Shown here piece after piece: positions 42,425 to 51,103 of a stretch of 64,000 bases of DNA. The stretch is taken from contig KB899087.1 in NCBI GenBank assembly GCA_000378025.1, forward strand, positions 2,294,001 to 2,358,000, given 5' to 3'. Within the stretch, counting starts at the first letter, position 1. The number at the start of each line of letters is the position of its first letter. The notes under the pieces were generated by a model. That model was given only the letters and a program-made list of their open reading frames with translations. It did no database searches and was not told where the DNA came from. This stretch comes from Xanthobacteraceae bacterium 501b. Lineage in GTDB: Bacteria > Pseudomonadota > Alphaproteobacteria > Rhizobiales > Xanthobacteraceae. Position numbers and translations under genes: made by a program.

Positions 42425-43324
42425 ATGGCCAAGGAAATTTTCGTCTCCTACGGCATCGACGTCGACGCCGTAGCGGGCTGGCTCGGCTCCTATGGCGGCG
42501 AGGACAGCCCCTGCGACATTTCCCGTGGCGCCTTCGCCGGCAAGGTTGGCAGCCTGCGCCTGCTGCGGCTGTTCGAGAAATGGGGCATCAAGACCACCTG
42601 GTTCATTCCCGGCCATTCCATCGAGAGCTTCCGGGCGGAAATGCAGGCAGTCGCCGATGCCGGCCACGAAATCGGCATGCACGGCTACAGCCACGAAAAC
42701 CCCATAGCCATGACCCCCGAGCAGGAGGAGGCGATCTTCGACAAATGCGTCGACCTCATCACCCAGCTCGCTGGCAAGCCCCCGCGCGGCTATGTGGCGC
42801 CGTGGTGGGAATTCGGCTCGAAGACCAACGAGCTGCTGAAGCAGAAGGGCATCAAGTACGATCACTCGCTGATGCACAACGACCATCACCCCTATTACGT
42901 GACCGTCGGCGACAGCTGGACCAAGATCGACTATTCGCAGCACCCCTCGACCTGGATGAAGCCCTATGTGCAGGGCGAGGAGACCGACCTCATCGAGATT
43001 CCCGCCTCGTGGCATCTCGACGACCTGCCGCCGATGATGTTCATCAAGGCGGCGCCGAACAGCCATGGCTTCGTCTCGCCGCGCGACATCGAGGACACCT
43101 GGCGCGACCAGTTCGACTGGGTCTATGAGAATTACGACTACGCCGTCTTTCCCATCACCATCCATCCCGACGTCTCCGGCCGCCCGCATGTGCTGAAGAT
43201 GCACGAGCGGCTGTTCGACTACATCAAGGGCCATGAGGGCGTGAAGTTCGTCACCATGGAGGAGATCGCCGACGACTTCGCCCGGCGCTTTCCGCGCAGC
43301 GGGGCCGCCCGGCCCGCACCCTGA
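42425..43324 (+). CDS. Polysaccharide deacetylase-fold amidohydrolase (PuuE/allantoinase-like)
   Basis: 299 residues. NodB-fold protein with the acidic pair D12/D14 (YGIDVDAV), metal His in HGYSH (H86, H90) and the [11 protein letters not shown] block. This layout, including the [11 protein letters not shown] and [12 protein letters not shown] segments, matches the PuuE-type group that contains metal-independent or metal-dependent allantoinases and related C-N hydrolases. It would open a cyclic ureide or remove an N-acyl group. GAAAGGA precedes ATG 42425. First of the rightward genes after the GntR regulator. Confidence 0.85.
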   Translation: MAKEIFVSYGIDVDAVAGWLGSYGGEDSPCDISRGAFAGKVGSLRLLRLFEKWGIKTTWFIPGHSIESFRAEMQAVADAGHEIGMHGYSHENPIAMTPEQEEAIFDKCVDLITQLAGKPPRGYVAPWWEFGSKTNELLKQKGIKYDHSLMHNDHHPYYVTVGDSWTKIDYSQHPSTWMKPYVQGEETDLIEIPASWHLDDLPPMMFIKAAPNSHGFVSPRDIEDTWRDQFDWVYENYDYAVFPITIHPDVSGRPHVLKMHERLFDYIKGHEGVKFVTMEEIADDFARRFPRSGAARPAP

Positions 43325-43333
43325 GGCACGGCA

Positions 43334-43636
43334 ATGTGCGGGCTTTGCGGCGCCTTCGCCGGCAGCGACCACTGGACCGCCGGCACGGGAGCCGGCGGCA
43401 GCCTCACGCCGACGGCGGACCGCCGCGCCCGCGCCGCCTGCGCCAATGAGGTGCTGCGGCTCTATGGGCTGCGGCTCGACGAATGGGCGGGCCGGTTCAC
43501 CCTGCGCTCGCGAACCGGGCGCATGGCGGTGGTCGAGCATCTCGGCGCCCTGTGGCCGGAGGCGGAAAAGCTCGTCGGCCAGCCCTGCGATCCGCTCGAC
43601 CCGGCCGTGATCGAGCGGATCGAACGCAGCCGATGA
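43334..43636 (+). CDS. Unknown 100-residue MCGLCG protein
   Basis: 100 residues. Starts MCGLCGAFAGSDHW, resembling the Cys2 start of class II glutamine amidotransferases (MCGIxG), but far too short to be one and lacking later amidotransferase motifs. The rest is helical with conserved-looking RLYGLRLDEWAGRFTLRSRTGR and a closing Asp-Pro. It sits between the PuuE-like deacetylase and the CobW GTPase and overlaps the latter by four bases, so it is probably a partner in metal or cofactor insertion. I do not recognise a family. Confidence 0.75.
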   Translation: MCGLCGAFAGSDHWTAGTGAGGSLTPTADRRARAACANEVLRLYGLRLDEWAGRFTLRSRTGRMAVVEHLGALWPEAEKLVGQPCDPLDPAVIERIERSR

Positions 43637-44685
43637 GCGCGCCGGAGGGACGTGCCGCCAAGCTGCCGGTGCATGTGCTCACCGGCTTTCTCGGTGCGGG
43701 AAAAACCTCGCTGCTGCGACGGCTGCTCGCCTCGCCGGCGCTGGCCGATACCGCCGTGCTGATCAACGAGTTCGGCGAGGTGGGGCTCGATCATCTTCTG
43801 GTCGAGGCGGTGGACGAGGACATCGTGCTGCTGAAAAGCGGCTGCGTCTGCTGCACGGTACGGACCGACCTCAAGGAAGGGCTGGTCAATCTGATGGAGC
43901 GCCGCCGGCACGGCACGCTGCCGCCCTTCGCCCGCGTGGTGCTGGAGACTACCGGCATCGCCGATCCCGGCCCGATCGTCGCCACGCTGACCGCCGACCC
44001 GATGCTGCGCCATCAGTTCCGCCTCGGCGGCATCGTCACCGTCGTCGACGTGCCGAATGGCGTGTGCAATCTCGCGTCCTTCCCGGAATCGCTGCGGCAG
44101 GTGGCGGCGGCGGACCGGCTGGTGATCAGCAAAAGCGACCTCGCCTCCCCCGAGGAAGCCGCCACACTGGCCGCACGCCTCTCAGCCCTCAACCCGAGCG
44201 CGGCTCTGGTCACGCTGCTACCGGACGAGGAACCCGATATCGACCTCCTGCTCGGCGACCCTACCGATGAGGCGCACCGCGCCGCCGAGGTCCAACGCTG
44301 GATCGCCGCGGCGGCCGCGCGGGAGGGCGGCTGGCGCTTTCACGGCCATGCCGGGCATGAGCCGGACCGGCATGGCGATATCCGGGCCTTCGTCATCCGT
44401 GCCGAGGTACCGCTGGCCTGGCCGCGCTTCGCGCTCTGGCTGTCCATGCTGCTGAACCGCCATGGCGGCGAGATCCTGCGGCTCAAGGGCCTGCTGTCGA
44501 TCGAGAATGTCGCGGAGCCGGTCGTCATTCAAGGTGTGCAGCACCTCGTCCACGCGCCCGAGCACCTCAAGGCGTGGCCCGGGGGCGCCTCCGGCACGCA
44601 GATCGTGATGATCGCGCGCAGCCTCGATCCCGCGCTGGTACAGCGTTCCTTCGACGCCTTTGTCGGCTCAAGCCAAGCTCAGTAG
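43633..44685 (+). CDS. CobW-family G3E GTPase (metallochaperone-like)
   Basis: 350 residues. Walker A GFLGAGKTSLL (18-28), the metal-binding C71-V-C73-C74 motif in LLKSGCVCCTV, LETTGIADPG switch, and VISKSDLAS in place of NKxD. A short CobW C-terminal domain ends with the HAPEHLKAWPG segment. G3E GTPases deliver zinc, cobalt, nickel or iron to target enzymes. ATG 43633 overlaps the preceding stop (ATGA). A natural client is one of the metallo-hydrolases in the cluster, especially the hydantoinase or the PuuE-like enzyme. Confidence 0.9.
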   Translation: MSAPEGRAAKLPVHVLTGFLGAGKTSLLRRLLASPALADTAVLINEFGEVGLDHLLVEAVDEDIVLLKSGCVCCTVRTDLKEGLVNLMERRRHGTLPPFARVVLETTGIADPGPIVATLTADPMLRHQFRLGGIVTVVDVPNGVCNLASFPESLRQVAAADRLVISKSDLASPEEAATLAARLSALNPSAALVTLLPDEEPDIDLLLGDPTDEAHRAAEVQRWIAAAAAREGGWRFHGHAGHEPDRHGDIRAFVIRAEVPLAWPRFALWLSMLLNRHGGEILRLKGLLSIENVAEPVVIQGVQHLVHAPEHLKAWPGGASGTQIVMIARSLDPALVQRSFDAFVGSSQAQ

Positions 44686-45440
44686 CGCCCGACCAGCAGC
44701 CCGCCATCCACCGCGATCACCTGCCCGGTCATGTAGCGCGCCGCTGGCGAGGCGAGAAAGAGAATGACGCCGGCAATGTCCTCGGGCTCGCCGACGCGCC
44801 CGAGCGGGATGAAGTCGGCGGCCTTTTCCAACCCCTCGGGCCCTAGCGAATGCTCGCGCGAAAGCGCCTGCGCGGTGCGGATATAGCCGGGCGCGACGCC
44901 GTTGACGGTGATGCCATCGCGGGCCAGTTCCACCGCCAGCCCGCGCACCAGCCCGACCACGCCGGCCTTGGCGGCGGAATAATGCACATGCTCGTCCCAG
45001 CCATAGGCGACGCCCATGATGGAGGAGAGCGCCACGACCGTGCCGGCCTTGCGCGCCCGCATGCCGGGAGCGGCGGCGCGCACGATCCGCATGATGCCCT
45101 TGAGGTCGACGTCAAACGTCCGGTCCCACGCCTCGTCGCTCATCACCCCCAGCGGCACCTTCTTGGCGATGCCGGCATTGGCGATGATCGCGTCGATGCG
45201 CCCGAGCCGCGCCTCCACACCGGCCACCAGCGCGTCGGTGGCGGGGGTCGACGTGACGTCGAGCGGCGCGAACTCGGCGCGGCCGCCCGCATCGGCAATG
45301 GCGCGGGCAACGTCACCGCCCTCCGCCTCCAGCACATCGGTGACGACGACATGGTAGCCGGCGCGGGCGAAGGCGAAGGCGGTCGCACGGCCGATTCCGA
45401 TCCCCGCCCCGGTGACGAGGGCGACCGGCGCGCCGGTCAC
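44679..45440 (-). CDS. SDR-family oxidoreductase
   Basis: 253 residues. TGxxxGIG cofactor motif VTGAGIGIGRATAFAFA, NAGIAKK, catalytic Ser in LSSIMGV and Y-S-A-A-K, with the C-terminal G-R-V-G-E-P-E-D-I-A block. An NAD(P)-dependent alcohol dehydrogenase or reductase. GTG 45440 overlaps the hydantoinase stop in a GTGA, so it is translationally coupled. Its 3' end overlaps the 3' end of the CobW gene by seven bases. Last gene of the leftward operon. Confidence 0.88.
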   Translation of the reverse strand: MTGAPVALVTGAGIGIGRATAFAFARAGYHVVVTDVLEAEGGDVARAIADAGGRAEFAPLDVTSTPATDALVAGVEARLGRIDAIIANAGIAKKVPLGVMSDEAWDRTFDVDLKGIMRIVRAAAPGMRARKAGTVVALSSIMGVAYGWDEHVHYSAAKAGVVGLVRGLAVELARDGITVNGVAPGYIRTAQALSREHSLGPEGLEKAADFIPLGRVGEPEDIAGVILFLASPAARYMTGQVIAVDGGLLVGRY

Positions 45441-46867
45441 GCCGCGCCCCCCGCCGGCACGGCATAGGGGGAGAGCTCGCGCTTGAGAAAACCGCCATCG
45501 CCGGGCTCGCCGACGATGCGGCCGTCTTCCGCCATCACCTTGCCGCGCAGCAGCGTCATGACAGGCCACCCGGTGACCGCCATGCCCTCATAAGGCGTGT
45601 AGTCGGCACCGTGATGCATCAGCTCCTGACGGATGGTTTCCTTCCGGTTGGGGTCCCACAGCACGATGTCGGCGTCGAAGCCGGGGGCGATGGAGCCCTT
45701 CTTCGGGTAAAGGCCGTAGATCTTGGCGTGGTTGGTCGAGGTGAGCGCGACGAACTCGTTGAGCGTGATGCGCCCTTCCACCACGCCCTTGGAGAACAGG
45801 ATCTGCATCCGCGTCTCGACGCCGGGAATGCCGTTCGGCACCCAGCGGAAGGAGGTGCGGGCCTTCGGGTTCAGCTTGCCCATCTCGCCCTCATAGAAGA
45901 AGGCGCAATGGTCGGAAGAGAAGGTCTGGAACACGCCGGTGCGGATGCCTTCCCAGATGGCGTCCCAGCTCGCATGGTCGCGTGGCGGCGGCGAGCAGAC
46001 ATACTTTCCGCCGCTCTCATCCATGTTGAGGCCCTTCATGTCCTCGGCGGTGAGCGCGACATATTGCGGGCAGGTTTCGCCATAGACCTTGAGGCCGCGC
46101 TGCTGCGCCCAGCGGATCTGCTCCATCGGCTCGCGCCCGGAGACATGCACCACCATGATTGGCACATCGGTCAGCTCGGCATGGCTGATGGCGCGGTGGG
46201 TGGCCTCGCGCTCCACCGATTGCGGGCGGGAGACGCCGTGATAATAGGGCGCCGTCTTGCCGGCCGCCTCCAGCTTCTGGGTCATGTAGCGGATGGCGTC
46301 ATAGCCCTCGCAATGGACCATGACGAGCGCGCCGCAGCCGCGCGCGCAGTCGAACACTTCCAGCAACTGGCGATCGTTCAGCACCAGGTCGTCATAGGTC
46401 ATGAACACCTTGAACGAGGTGTAGCCGTCGCCCACCAGTGCCGGCAGTTCCTGTCCCAGCACGCTGGCCGAAGGGTCGGAAATGATGAGGTGGAAGCCGT
46501 AGTCGCAATAGCATCTGCCCTCGGCTTCCTTGTGATAGTCCATCACGCTCTGGCGCAGGCTGGCGCCGCGCGGCTGCAGCGCGAAGGGCAGCACCGTGGT
46601 GTTGCCGCCGGCAATGGCGGAACGGGTGCCACTCTCGAAATCATCCGCCATCGCCGGCCCGCCAAAGGCCGGCTGGGCGAGGTGCACATGGCTGTCGATG
46701 CCGCCGGGCATGACGAGAAGCCCCGAGGCGTCGATCACCTTGGCGCCGCCGGTCAGGCTCTCGGCCACCGCCACGATGCGCCCGTCGCGGATGCCGACAT
46801 CGGCGCGCACCGTGTCCGAGGCGGTGACGACAGTGCCACCGCGTATGACCGTATCGAATTCGCTCAT
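45437..46867 (-). CDS. hydA: D-hydantoinase/dihydropyrimidinase
   Basis: 476 residues. Binuclear metalloamidohydrolase: H60-x-H62 (GIDSHVHL), carbamylatable K153 (SFKVFMTY), H185 (VMVHCEG), H241 (VVHVSGREP) and D319 (SSDHCAFF). All five ligands are present. It hydrolyses the ring of dihydropyrimidines, hydantoins or similar cyclic imides/ureides to N-carbamoyl acids. The N-carbamoyl amidase that normally follows is not in the cluster, which instead has SDRs and an AllA-like lyase. Central enzyme of the island. Confidence 0.95.
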   Translation of the reverse strand: MSEFDTVIRGGTVVTASDTVRADVGIRDGRIVAVAESLTGGAKVIDASGLLVMPGGIDSHVHLAQPAFGGPAMADDFESGTRSAIAGGNTTVLPFALQPRGASLRQSVMDYHKEAEGRCYCDYGFHLIISDPSASVLGQELPALVGDGYTSFKVFMTYDDLVLNDRQLLEVFDCARGCGALVMVHCEGYDAIRYMTQKLEAAGKTAPYYHGVSRPQSVEREATHRAISHAELTDVPIMVVHVSGREPMEQIRWAQQRGLKVYGETCPQYVALTAEDMKGLNMDESGGKYVCSPPPRDHASWDAIWEGIRTGVFQTFSSDHCAFFYEGEMGKLNPKARTSFRWVPNGIPGVETRMQILFSKGVVEGRITLNEFVALTSTNHAKIYGLYPKKGSIAPGFDADIVLWDPNRKETIRQELMHHGADYTPYEGMAVTGWPVMTLLRGKVMAEDGRIVGEPGDGGFLKRELSPYAVPAGGAA

Positions 46868-46903
46868 GGGCGCCTCGCTGGATGCGTTGGGTAAGAAACG
46901 GGA

Positions 46904-47659
46904 TCAAAGCATGATGTCGCCGCCATTGGGCGACAGCGTCTGACCGACATAGAAGGCGCCGGCCTGCGAGGCGAGCATCAGGATGGTGGGGGCGATCTCC
47001 GACACCTGGCCGAAGCGGCCGAGCGGGATCTCGGTAAGCTTGCGGGCGCGCCATTCATCGGTGAGGCCGCCCAGCAGAACCGTCTCGGTAGCGCCGGGAG
47101 CGATGGCGTTGACGGTGACGCCATGCGGCGCCCCCTCATAGGCCAGCGCCCGGGTGAAGCCGACAATGCCGGCCTTGGCGGCGCAGTAATGCGCCAGCGC
47201 CGGGGCACCGCGATAGGCGAGCTGCGAGGCACAGTTGATGATCCGGCCGTAGCCGCGCGCCAGCATGTCGGGGAAGAACTGGCGGGTGACAAGGAAATGC
47301 CCGCGCAGATGCACGCCGATCATCCGGTCCCATTCCTCGATGGAAAGGTCGACAAACGCCTTGTCGCCGCCGATGCCGGCCATGTTGACGAGGATATCGA
47401 CCTGGCCAAGCTTCTCCTTGGCCCAGACGGCCATGGCCTCGACCGCCGCGGCATCCGAGACGTCGCATTCGGTACCGAATACCCGGTGGCCCGCTTGCGT
47501 CAGCCGCGCTTCCAGCACCGCCGCATTGGCACCGTCGCCGGCATGGCAGAAGGCGACTTCGGCGCCGTAGCGGGCGAAGAGTTCCACCACCTCGCCGCCA
47601 ATGCCCCGGCTGCCGCCGGTGACGAGCGCCTTGCGGCCGTGAAGCGAAAATTCCTGCAT
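46904..47659 (-). CDS. SDR-family oxidoreductase (3-oxoacyl-ACP reductase-like)
   Basis: 251 residues. TGGSRGIGGEVVELFARYGAEVAFCHAG cofactor site, NMAGIGGDK, Ser in NCASQLAYRG and Y-C-A-A-K. Classical SDR. Shares only moderate similarity with the other SDR of this operon, so it is a second, independent dehydrogenase. Start ATG 47659. Located between hydantoinase and epimerase genes, both in the same direction. Confidence 0.88.
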   Translation of the reverse strand: MQEFSLHGRKALVTGGSRGIGGEVVELFARYGAEVAFCHAGDGANAAVLEARLTQAGHRVFGTECDVSDAAAVEAMAVWAKEKLGQVDILVNMAGIGGDKAFVDLSIEEWDRMIGVHLRGHFLVTRQFFPDMLARGYGRIINCASQLAYRGAPALAHYCAAKAGIVGFTRALAYEGAPHGVTVNAIAPGATETVLLGGLTDEWRARKLTEIPLGRFGQVSEIAPTILMLASQAGAFYVGQTLSPNGGDIML

Positions 47660-47672
47660 CGGTGCGGCTTCC

Positions 47673-48584
47673 TCAAGCTGTACGGGCCGCGATCCAGTCC
47701 GCATAGGACCGGATGCCCGCCTCGAGATCGAAACGCGGGGCGTAGCCGAGATCGTGGGCTATGGCGGAGATGTCGAAGCGCCGGTGCACCTCGTCCACCG
47801 GGTCGGGACCGGGCGCGAGGGCGATGTCGGCCTGCGGCAGCACCCGCGTCACCGCCTTGCCCACCTCGCCCAGCGTCACATAGGTGCCGCCCGTCGCGGT
47901 GTAGACGCGACGGGCCGGTGCAGGGGCGTCCAGCGCCAGCAGGAGCGCCGACACCGCGTCTTCGACATGGATGAACTGGCGGAAGAAATCCTGGCCGAAG
48001 GGCAGGCGCGTCGGCCGGCCGGCCAGCGCGTCCTCGATCATGGTGCGGATGACGCAATCGGTCGTCCGCCCTGGCCCGTAGACCCAGGACAGGCGGATGG
48101 CGAGCGCATCGACGCCGAACTGGCGCCAATAGGTCCAGAGCAGCGCCTCGCTCGCCGCCTTGCTGCCGCCATAGACCGAGGTCGGGCGCAGCACCACGTC
48201 TTCCGGCACGGGCCCTTCGGGCGTGTCGCCATAGGCGCTGGTGGAGGAGCAGAATACCAGCCGGCGCAGCTGATGAATACGCGCCAGCTCCAGCATGTTG
48301 GCGGTGCCCACCACATTGACCTGCACCATGGAATACGGGTTGTCGCGCGCCACCATCGGGCCGGAATGGGCGCCGCAATGAATGATCGCCTCAAGCGGAT
48401 ACTCTGCCGCGATGGCGTGCAGGCGGTGAATGTCGGTGAGGTCGCAGGCGAGCAGCGGCAGCCCCTCGCGGGTGCGTTCAACCAGATCGATGGCGACGAC
48501 CTTGCGCCCCTGCGCCTCCAGCGTGCCGCGCACCGCGTTGCCGATCAGCCCGGCGCCGCCGGTGACGAGGATATGGCGTTCCAT
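47673..48584 (-). CDS. NAD-dependent epimerase/dehydratase (extended SDR)
   Basis: 303 residues. TGGAGLIGNAVRGTLEAQG cofactor site, IHCGAHSGP, SSTSAYG and Y-G-G-S-K active site. Resembles nucleotide-sugar epimerases and uronate-type dehydrogenases. Starts one base before the stop of the fused ATPase gene. Its place in a ureide-transport operon suggests the imported compound carries, or is converted to, a sugar or polyol-like part; this is an inference from context. Confidence 0.87.
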   Translation of the reverse strand: MERHILVTGGAGLIGNAVRGTLEAQGRKVVAIDLVERTREGLPLLACDLTDIHRLHAIAAEYPLEAIIHCGAHSGPMVARDNPYSMVQVNVVGTANMLELARIHQLRRLVFCSSTSAYGDTPEGPVPEDVVLRPTSVYGGSKAASEALLWTYWRQFGVDALAIRLSWVYGPGRTTDCVIRTMIEDALAGRPTRLPFGQDFFRQFIHVEDAVSALLLALDAPAPARRVYTATGGTYVTLGEVGKAVTRVLPQADIALAPGPDPVDEVHRRFDISAIAHDLGYAPRFDLEAGIRSYADWIAARTA

Positions 48585-50264
48585 TCACGCGGTCCCGGCA
48601 AGGCGGCGGGCCTCGGCCCGGTCGCGCTGGAGCAGGCCCTGCTCGATGGGCAGTTCGGCGGAAAGCAGCATGCGTGTGTAGTCCTGCGTCGGGTGGGCGA
48701 AAATGGTTTCGGTCTCGCCAAATTCGACGATCTTGCCGTGCCGCATCACCGCGACATTGTGGGCGAGCGAGCGCACCGAGTTGAGATCGTGGGTGATGAA
48801 CAGCGCCGACATACCGATCTCGGCCTGCAGATCGCGTACCAGGTCGATGATCTGCGCCCGCACCCTTATGTCGAGCGCGGTGGTTGGCTCGTCGAACACC
48901 ACGAAATCCGGCCCGGTGGCCAGCGCGCGGGCAATGCCGATGCGCTTCTGCTCGCCGGCGGTCAGTTCATGGGGATAGGCGTCGGCAAGGCTCAGCGGCA
49001 GGTGGACCAGATCGAGCAGCTGCCGTACCCGTCGCTCGCGCCCCCTGGCGTTGAGGCCAGGGTCGAGCCGCAGCGGCTCGGCGATCAAGGCGCGCACTGG
49101 CCAGCGCGGGTTGAGCGCGACATAGGGTTCCTGGAACACCATCTGCAGCCGCCGGCGCAGCGGGCGGAATTCCTTGGCCGGCATGTCGGTGATATCGACG
49201 CCGTCAAAGGTGATGCCGCCGCCATCGCACTCCAGCAGGCGCACGAGACATTGCCCCACCGTGGTCTTGCCGGAACCGCTCTCGCCCACCAGCGCCAGCG
49301 TTTCGCCGCGCCCGACCGAGAAGGACACGTCGTCGATCGCCCGCACGACCTCGGTGCTGCCGGCTATGGGGAAGAATTTCTCCAGCCGACGCACGTCCAG
49401 CAGCGGCTTTGCGTGCGTGGCTTCGGCCATGCCCTGCGCCGCCCCCTCGCCTTGCCCCGCCATCGGCGTCGGGCGCACCCGCGCCGCGTCCAGCAGCGTG
49501 CGGCTGTAGTCGTCGCGCGGCCCCTGGAGGAAACGACCGACCTCGCCCAGCTCGACGATGCGCCCGCCTTTCATGATCGCCACCCGGTCGCAGTAATGGG
49601 CGATGATGCCGAGGTCATGGGTGATGAGCACGACGCCAGCGCCGAGTTCGCGGCAACGCTTCACCAACAGATCGAGCACCTGCACCTGGATGGTGGCGTC
49701 AAGGCCGAGCGTGGCGTCGTCGGCCAGCACGATGTCGGGGTTCGCCACCATTGCCATGGCGATAACCACGCGCTGGGCCATGCCACCGGAAAGTTCGTGC
49801 GGATAGGCCTTGGCCCGGCGCTCGGGATTGACGATGCCAACCTGGGCCAGAAGGTCCACCGCCGCCGCCCACGCTTCCCGGCGGCCACAGGCGCGGTGCG
49901 CCCGCAGCACGCGGGCGATCTGCGCCCCCACCGTCGCCACCGGGTCGAGCAGCGCCTTGGCATTGGTACCGATGAGGGCTATGCGGGCCCCGCGCAACTT
50001 GCCCTGCTCCGCCTCGTTGAGCCCGAGCACCGAGGCGCCGTCGAGCCGGATGTCGCCCTCGACGATGCGGCCCCCCTCGGGCAGCAGGTCGAGCAGGCTG
50101 CGCGCCAGCACAGACTTGCCGGCGCCGGTCTCGCCGACAATGCCCAGCACCTCGTCGCGGCGCAGCTCAAAGGAAACGCCGGACAGCGCCTTGGGCGCCC
50201 CCTCGCCGAAATCGACGCTGAGATGGTCCACCGCCAGCAGCGGCGCGGCATCAGGAGCTCTCAT
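48585..50264 (-). CDS. Fused dipeptide-type ABC transporter ATPase (DppD-DppF)
   Basis: 559 residues with two complete nucleotide-binding domains. The first has Walker A GETGAGKSV and signature LSGGMAQRV; the second GESGSGKTT, LTAGEQKRIGIARAL and Walker B VVFDEPTTALD. Both show the oligopeptide-ABC C-terminal Cys-free DYTRMLLSA tail. A single-chain DppD/DppF fusion (GsiA/YejF style) energising the two permeases. Start ATG 50264 overlaps the permease stop (ATGA). Confidence 0.94.
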   Translation of the reverse strand: MRAPDAAPLLAVDHLSVDFGEGAPKALSGVSFELRRDEVLGIVGETGAGKSVLARSLLDLLPEGGRIVEGDIRLDGASVLGLNEAEQGKLRGARIALIGTNAKALLDPVATVGAQIARVLRAHRACGRREAWAAAVDLLAQVGIVNPERRAKAYPHELSGGMAQRVVIAMAMVANPDIVLADDATLGLDATIQVQVLDLLVKRCRELGAGVVLITHDLGIIAHYCDRVAIMKGGRIVELGEVGRFLQGPRDDYSRTLLDAARVRPTPMAGQGEGAAQGMAEATHAKPLLDVRRLEKFFPIAGSTEVVRAIDDVSFSVGRGETLALVGESGSGKTTVGQCLVRLLECDGGGITFDGVDITDMPAKEFRPLRRRLQMVFQEPYVALNPRWPVRALIAEPLRLDPGLNARGRERRVRQLLDLVHLPLSLADAYPHELTAGEQKRIGIARALATGPDFVVFDEPTTALDIRVRAQIIDLVRDLQAEIGMSALFITHDLNSVRSLAHNVAVMRHGKIVEFGETETIFAHPTQDYTRMLLSAELPIEQGLLQRDRAEARRLAGTA

Positions 50265-51103
50265 CGACGGTCCCTCATCGTCGGGTCGGAGAGGTCCTTG
50301 GCCATGTCGCCGATCAGCGCGAAGCTGAGCACGGCGATGACGATGGCCAGCCCGGGGAACAGTGACACCCACCACACGCCGAGGATCATCTGCTGCGCCC
50401 CGGAAGACACCATCAGCCCCCATTCCGGCGTCGGCATGCGAACCCCGGCGCCGACAAAGGACAGGCCGGCGGTGAGCAGGATGGCGAGGCCGACGCTGAT
50501 CGAAATCTGCACGATCGCCGGGGTCAGCGCATTGGGCAGGATGTGGCGGAACATGATGGAGAAGTCGGTCGCTCCACTGCACCGCGCCGCTGCCACGAAG
50601 GGCCGCTCGCGCAGGGAAAGCACCTCCGCCCGGATAACGCGGGCGAACATCGGGATGAACAGCACGGCGAGCACGATCGACACGTTCCAGATCTCCTGCC
50701 CCATGACAGAGACAAGCGCCATGCCAAGCACGAAGATCGGGAAGGACTGGATGAAGTCGAACATCCGCATGACCAGAGAGGACAGCCAGCCGCGATAGAA
50801 GCCGATCAGCAGCCCGACCGGCACGCCGATGACGAAGGCCACCGCGACGGCGGTCAGCGAGATCAGCAGGTTGATGCGGGTGGCGTAGATGACGCGGGCA
50901 TAGATATCCATGCCCGACACATCGGTGCCGAACCAGTGCGCCAGCGAGGGCGGCTCCAGCGAGGCCAGCGGATCGGCCTCGACAGGCGAATAGGAGGTGA
51001 GCCAGGGCGCGAACAGGATGGCGATGATCTGCAGCGCCAGCAGCACCAGCCCGATGACCGCCCCAGGATGGCGGCTGAGATAGCGCGTGAAGGTCGCCCT
51101 CAT
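50261..51103 (-). CDS. Dipeptide/oligopeptide-type ABC transporter permease, DppC
   Basis: 280 residues. Typical DppC start (RHPGAVIGLVLLALQIIAILFAPWLT) with the LAHWFGTDVSGMDIYARVIYATRINLLISLTAV block and EAA loop ARCSGATDFSIMFRHILPNALTPAIVQISIS. Pairs with DppB to form the membrane channel. ATG 51103 overlaps the DppB stop in an ATGA. Though the family is peptide-named, many members carry other small solutes. Confidence 0.94.
   Translation of the reverse strand: MRATFTRYLSRHPGAVIGLVLLALQIIAILFAPWLTSYSPVEADPLASLEPPSLAHWFGTDVSGMDIYARVIYATRINLLISLTAVAVAFVIGVPVGLLIGFYRGWLSSLVMRMFDFIQSFPIFVLGMALVSVMGQEIWNVSIVLAVLFIPMFARVIRAEVLSLRERPFVAAARCSGATDFSIMFRHILPNALTPAIVQISISVGLAILLTAGLSFVGAGVRMPTPEWGLMVSSGAQQMILGVWWVSLFPGLAIVIAVLSFALIGDMAKDLSDPTMRDRR

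Noticed and set aside
43334-43636. Class II glutamine amidotransferase
   Set aside because: Only the MCGLCG start fits; the protein is 100 residues and lacks the rest of the Ntn-hydrolase domain.
47754-50798. A 1014-residue open frame on the plus strand
   Set aside because: Opposite the epimerase, ABC ATPase and permease genes with clear motifs; composition is that of a shadow frame.
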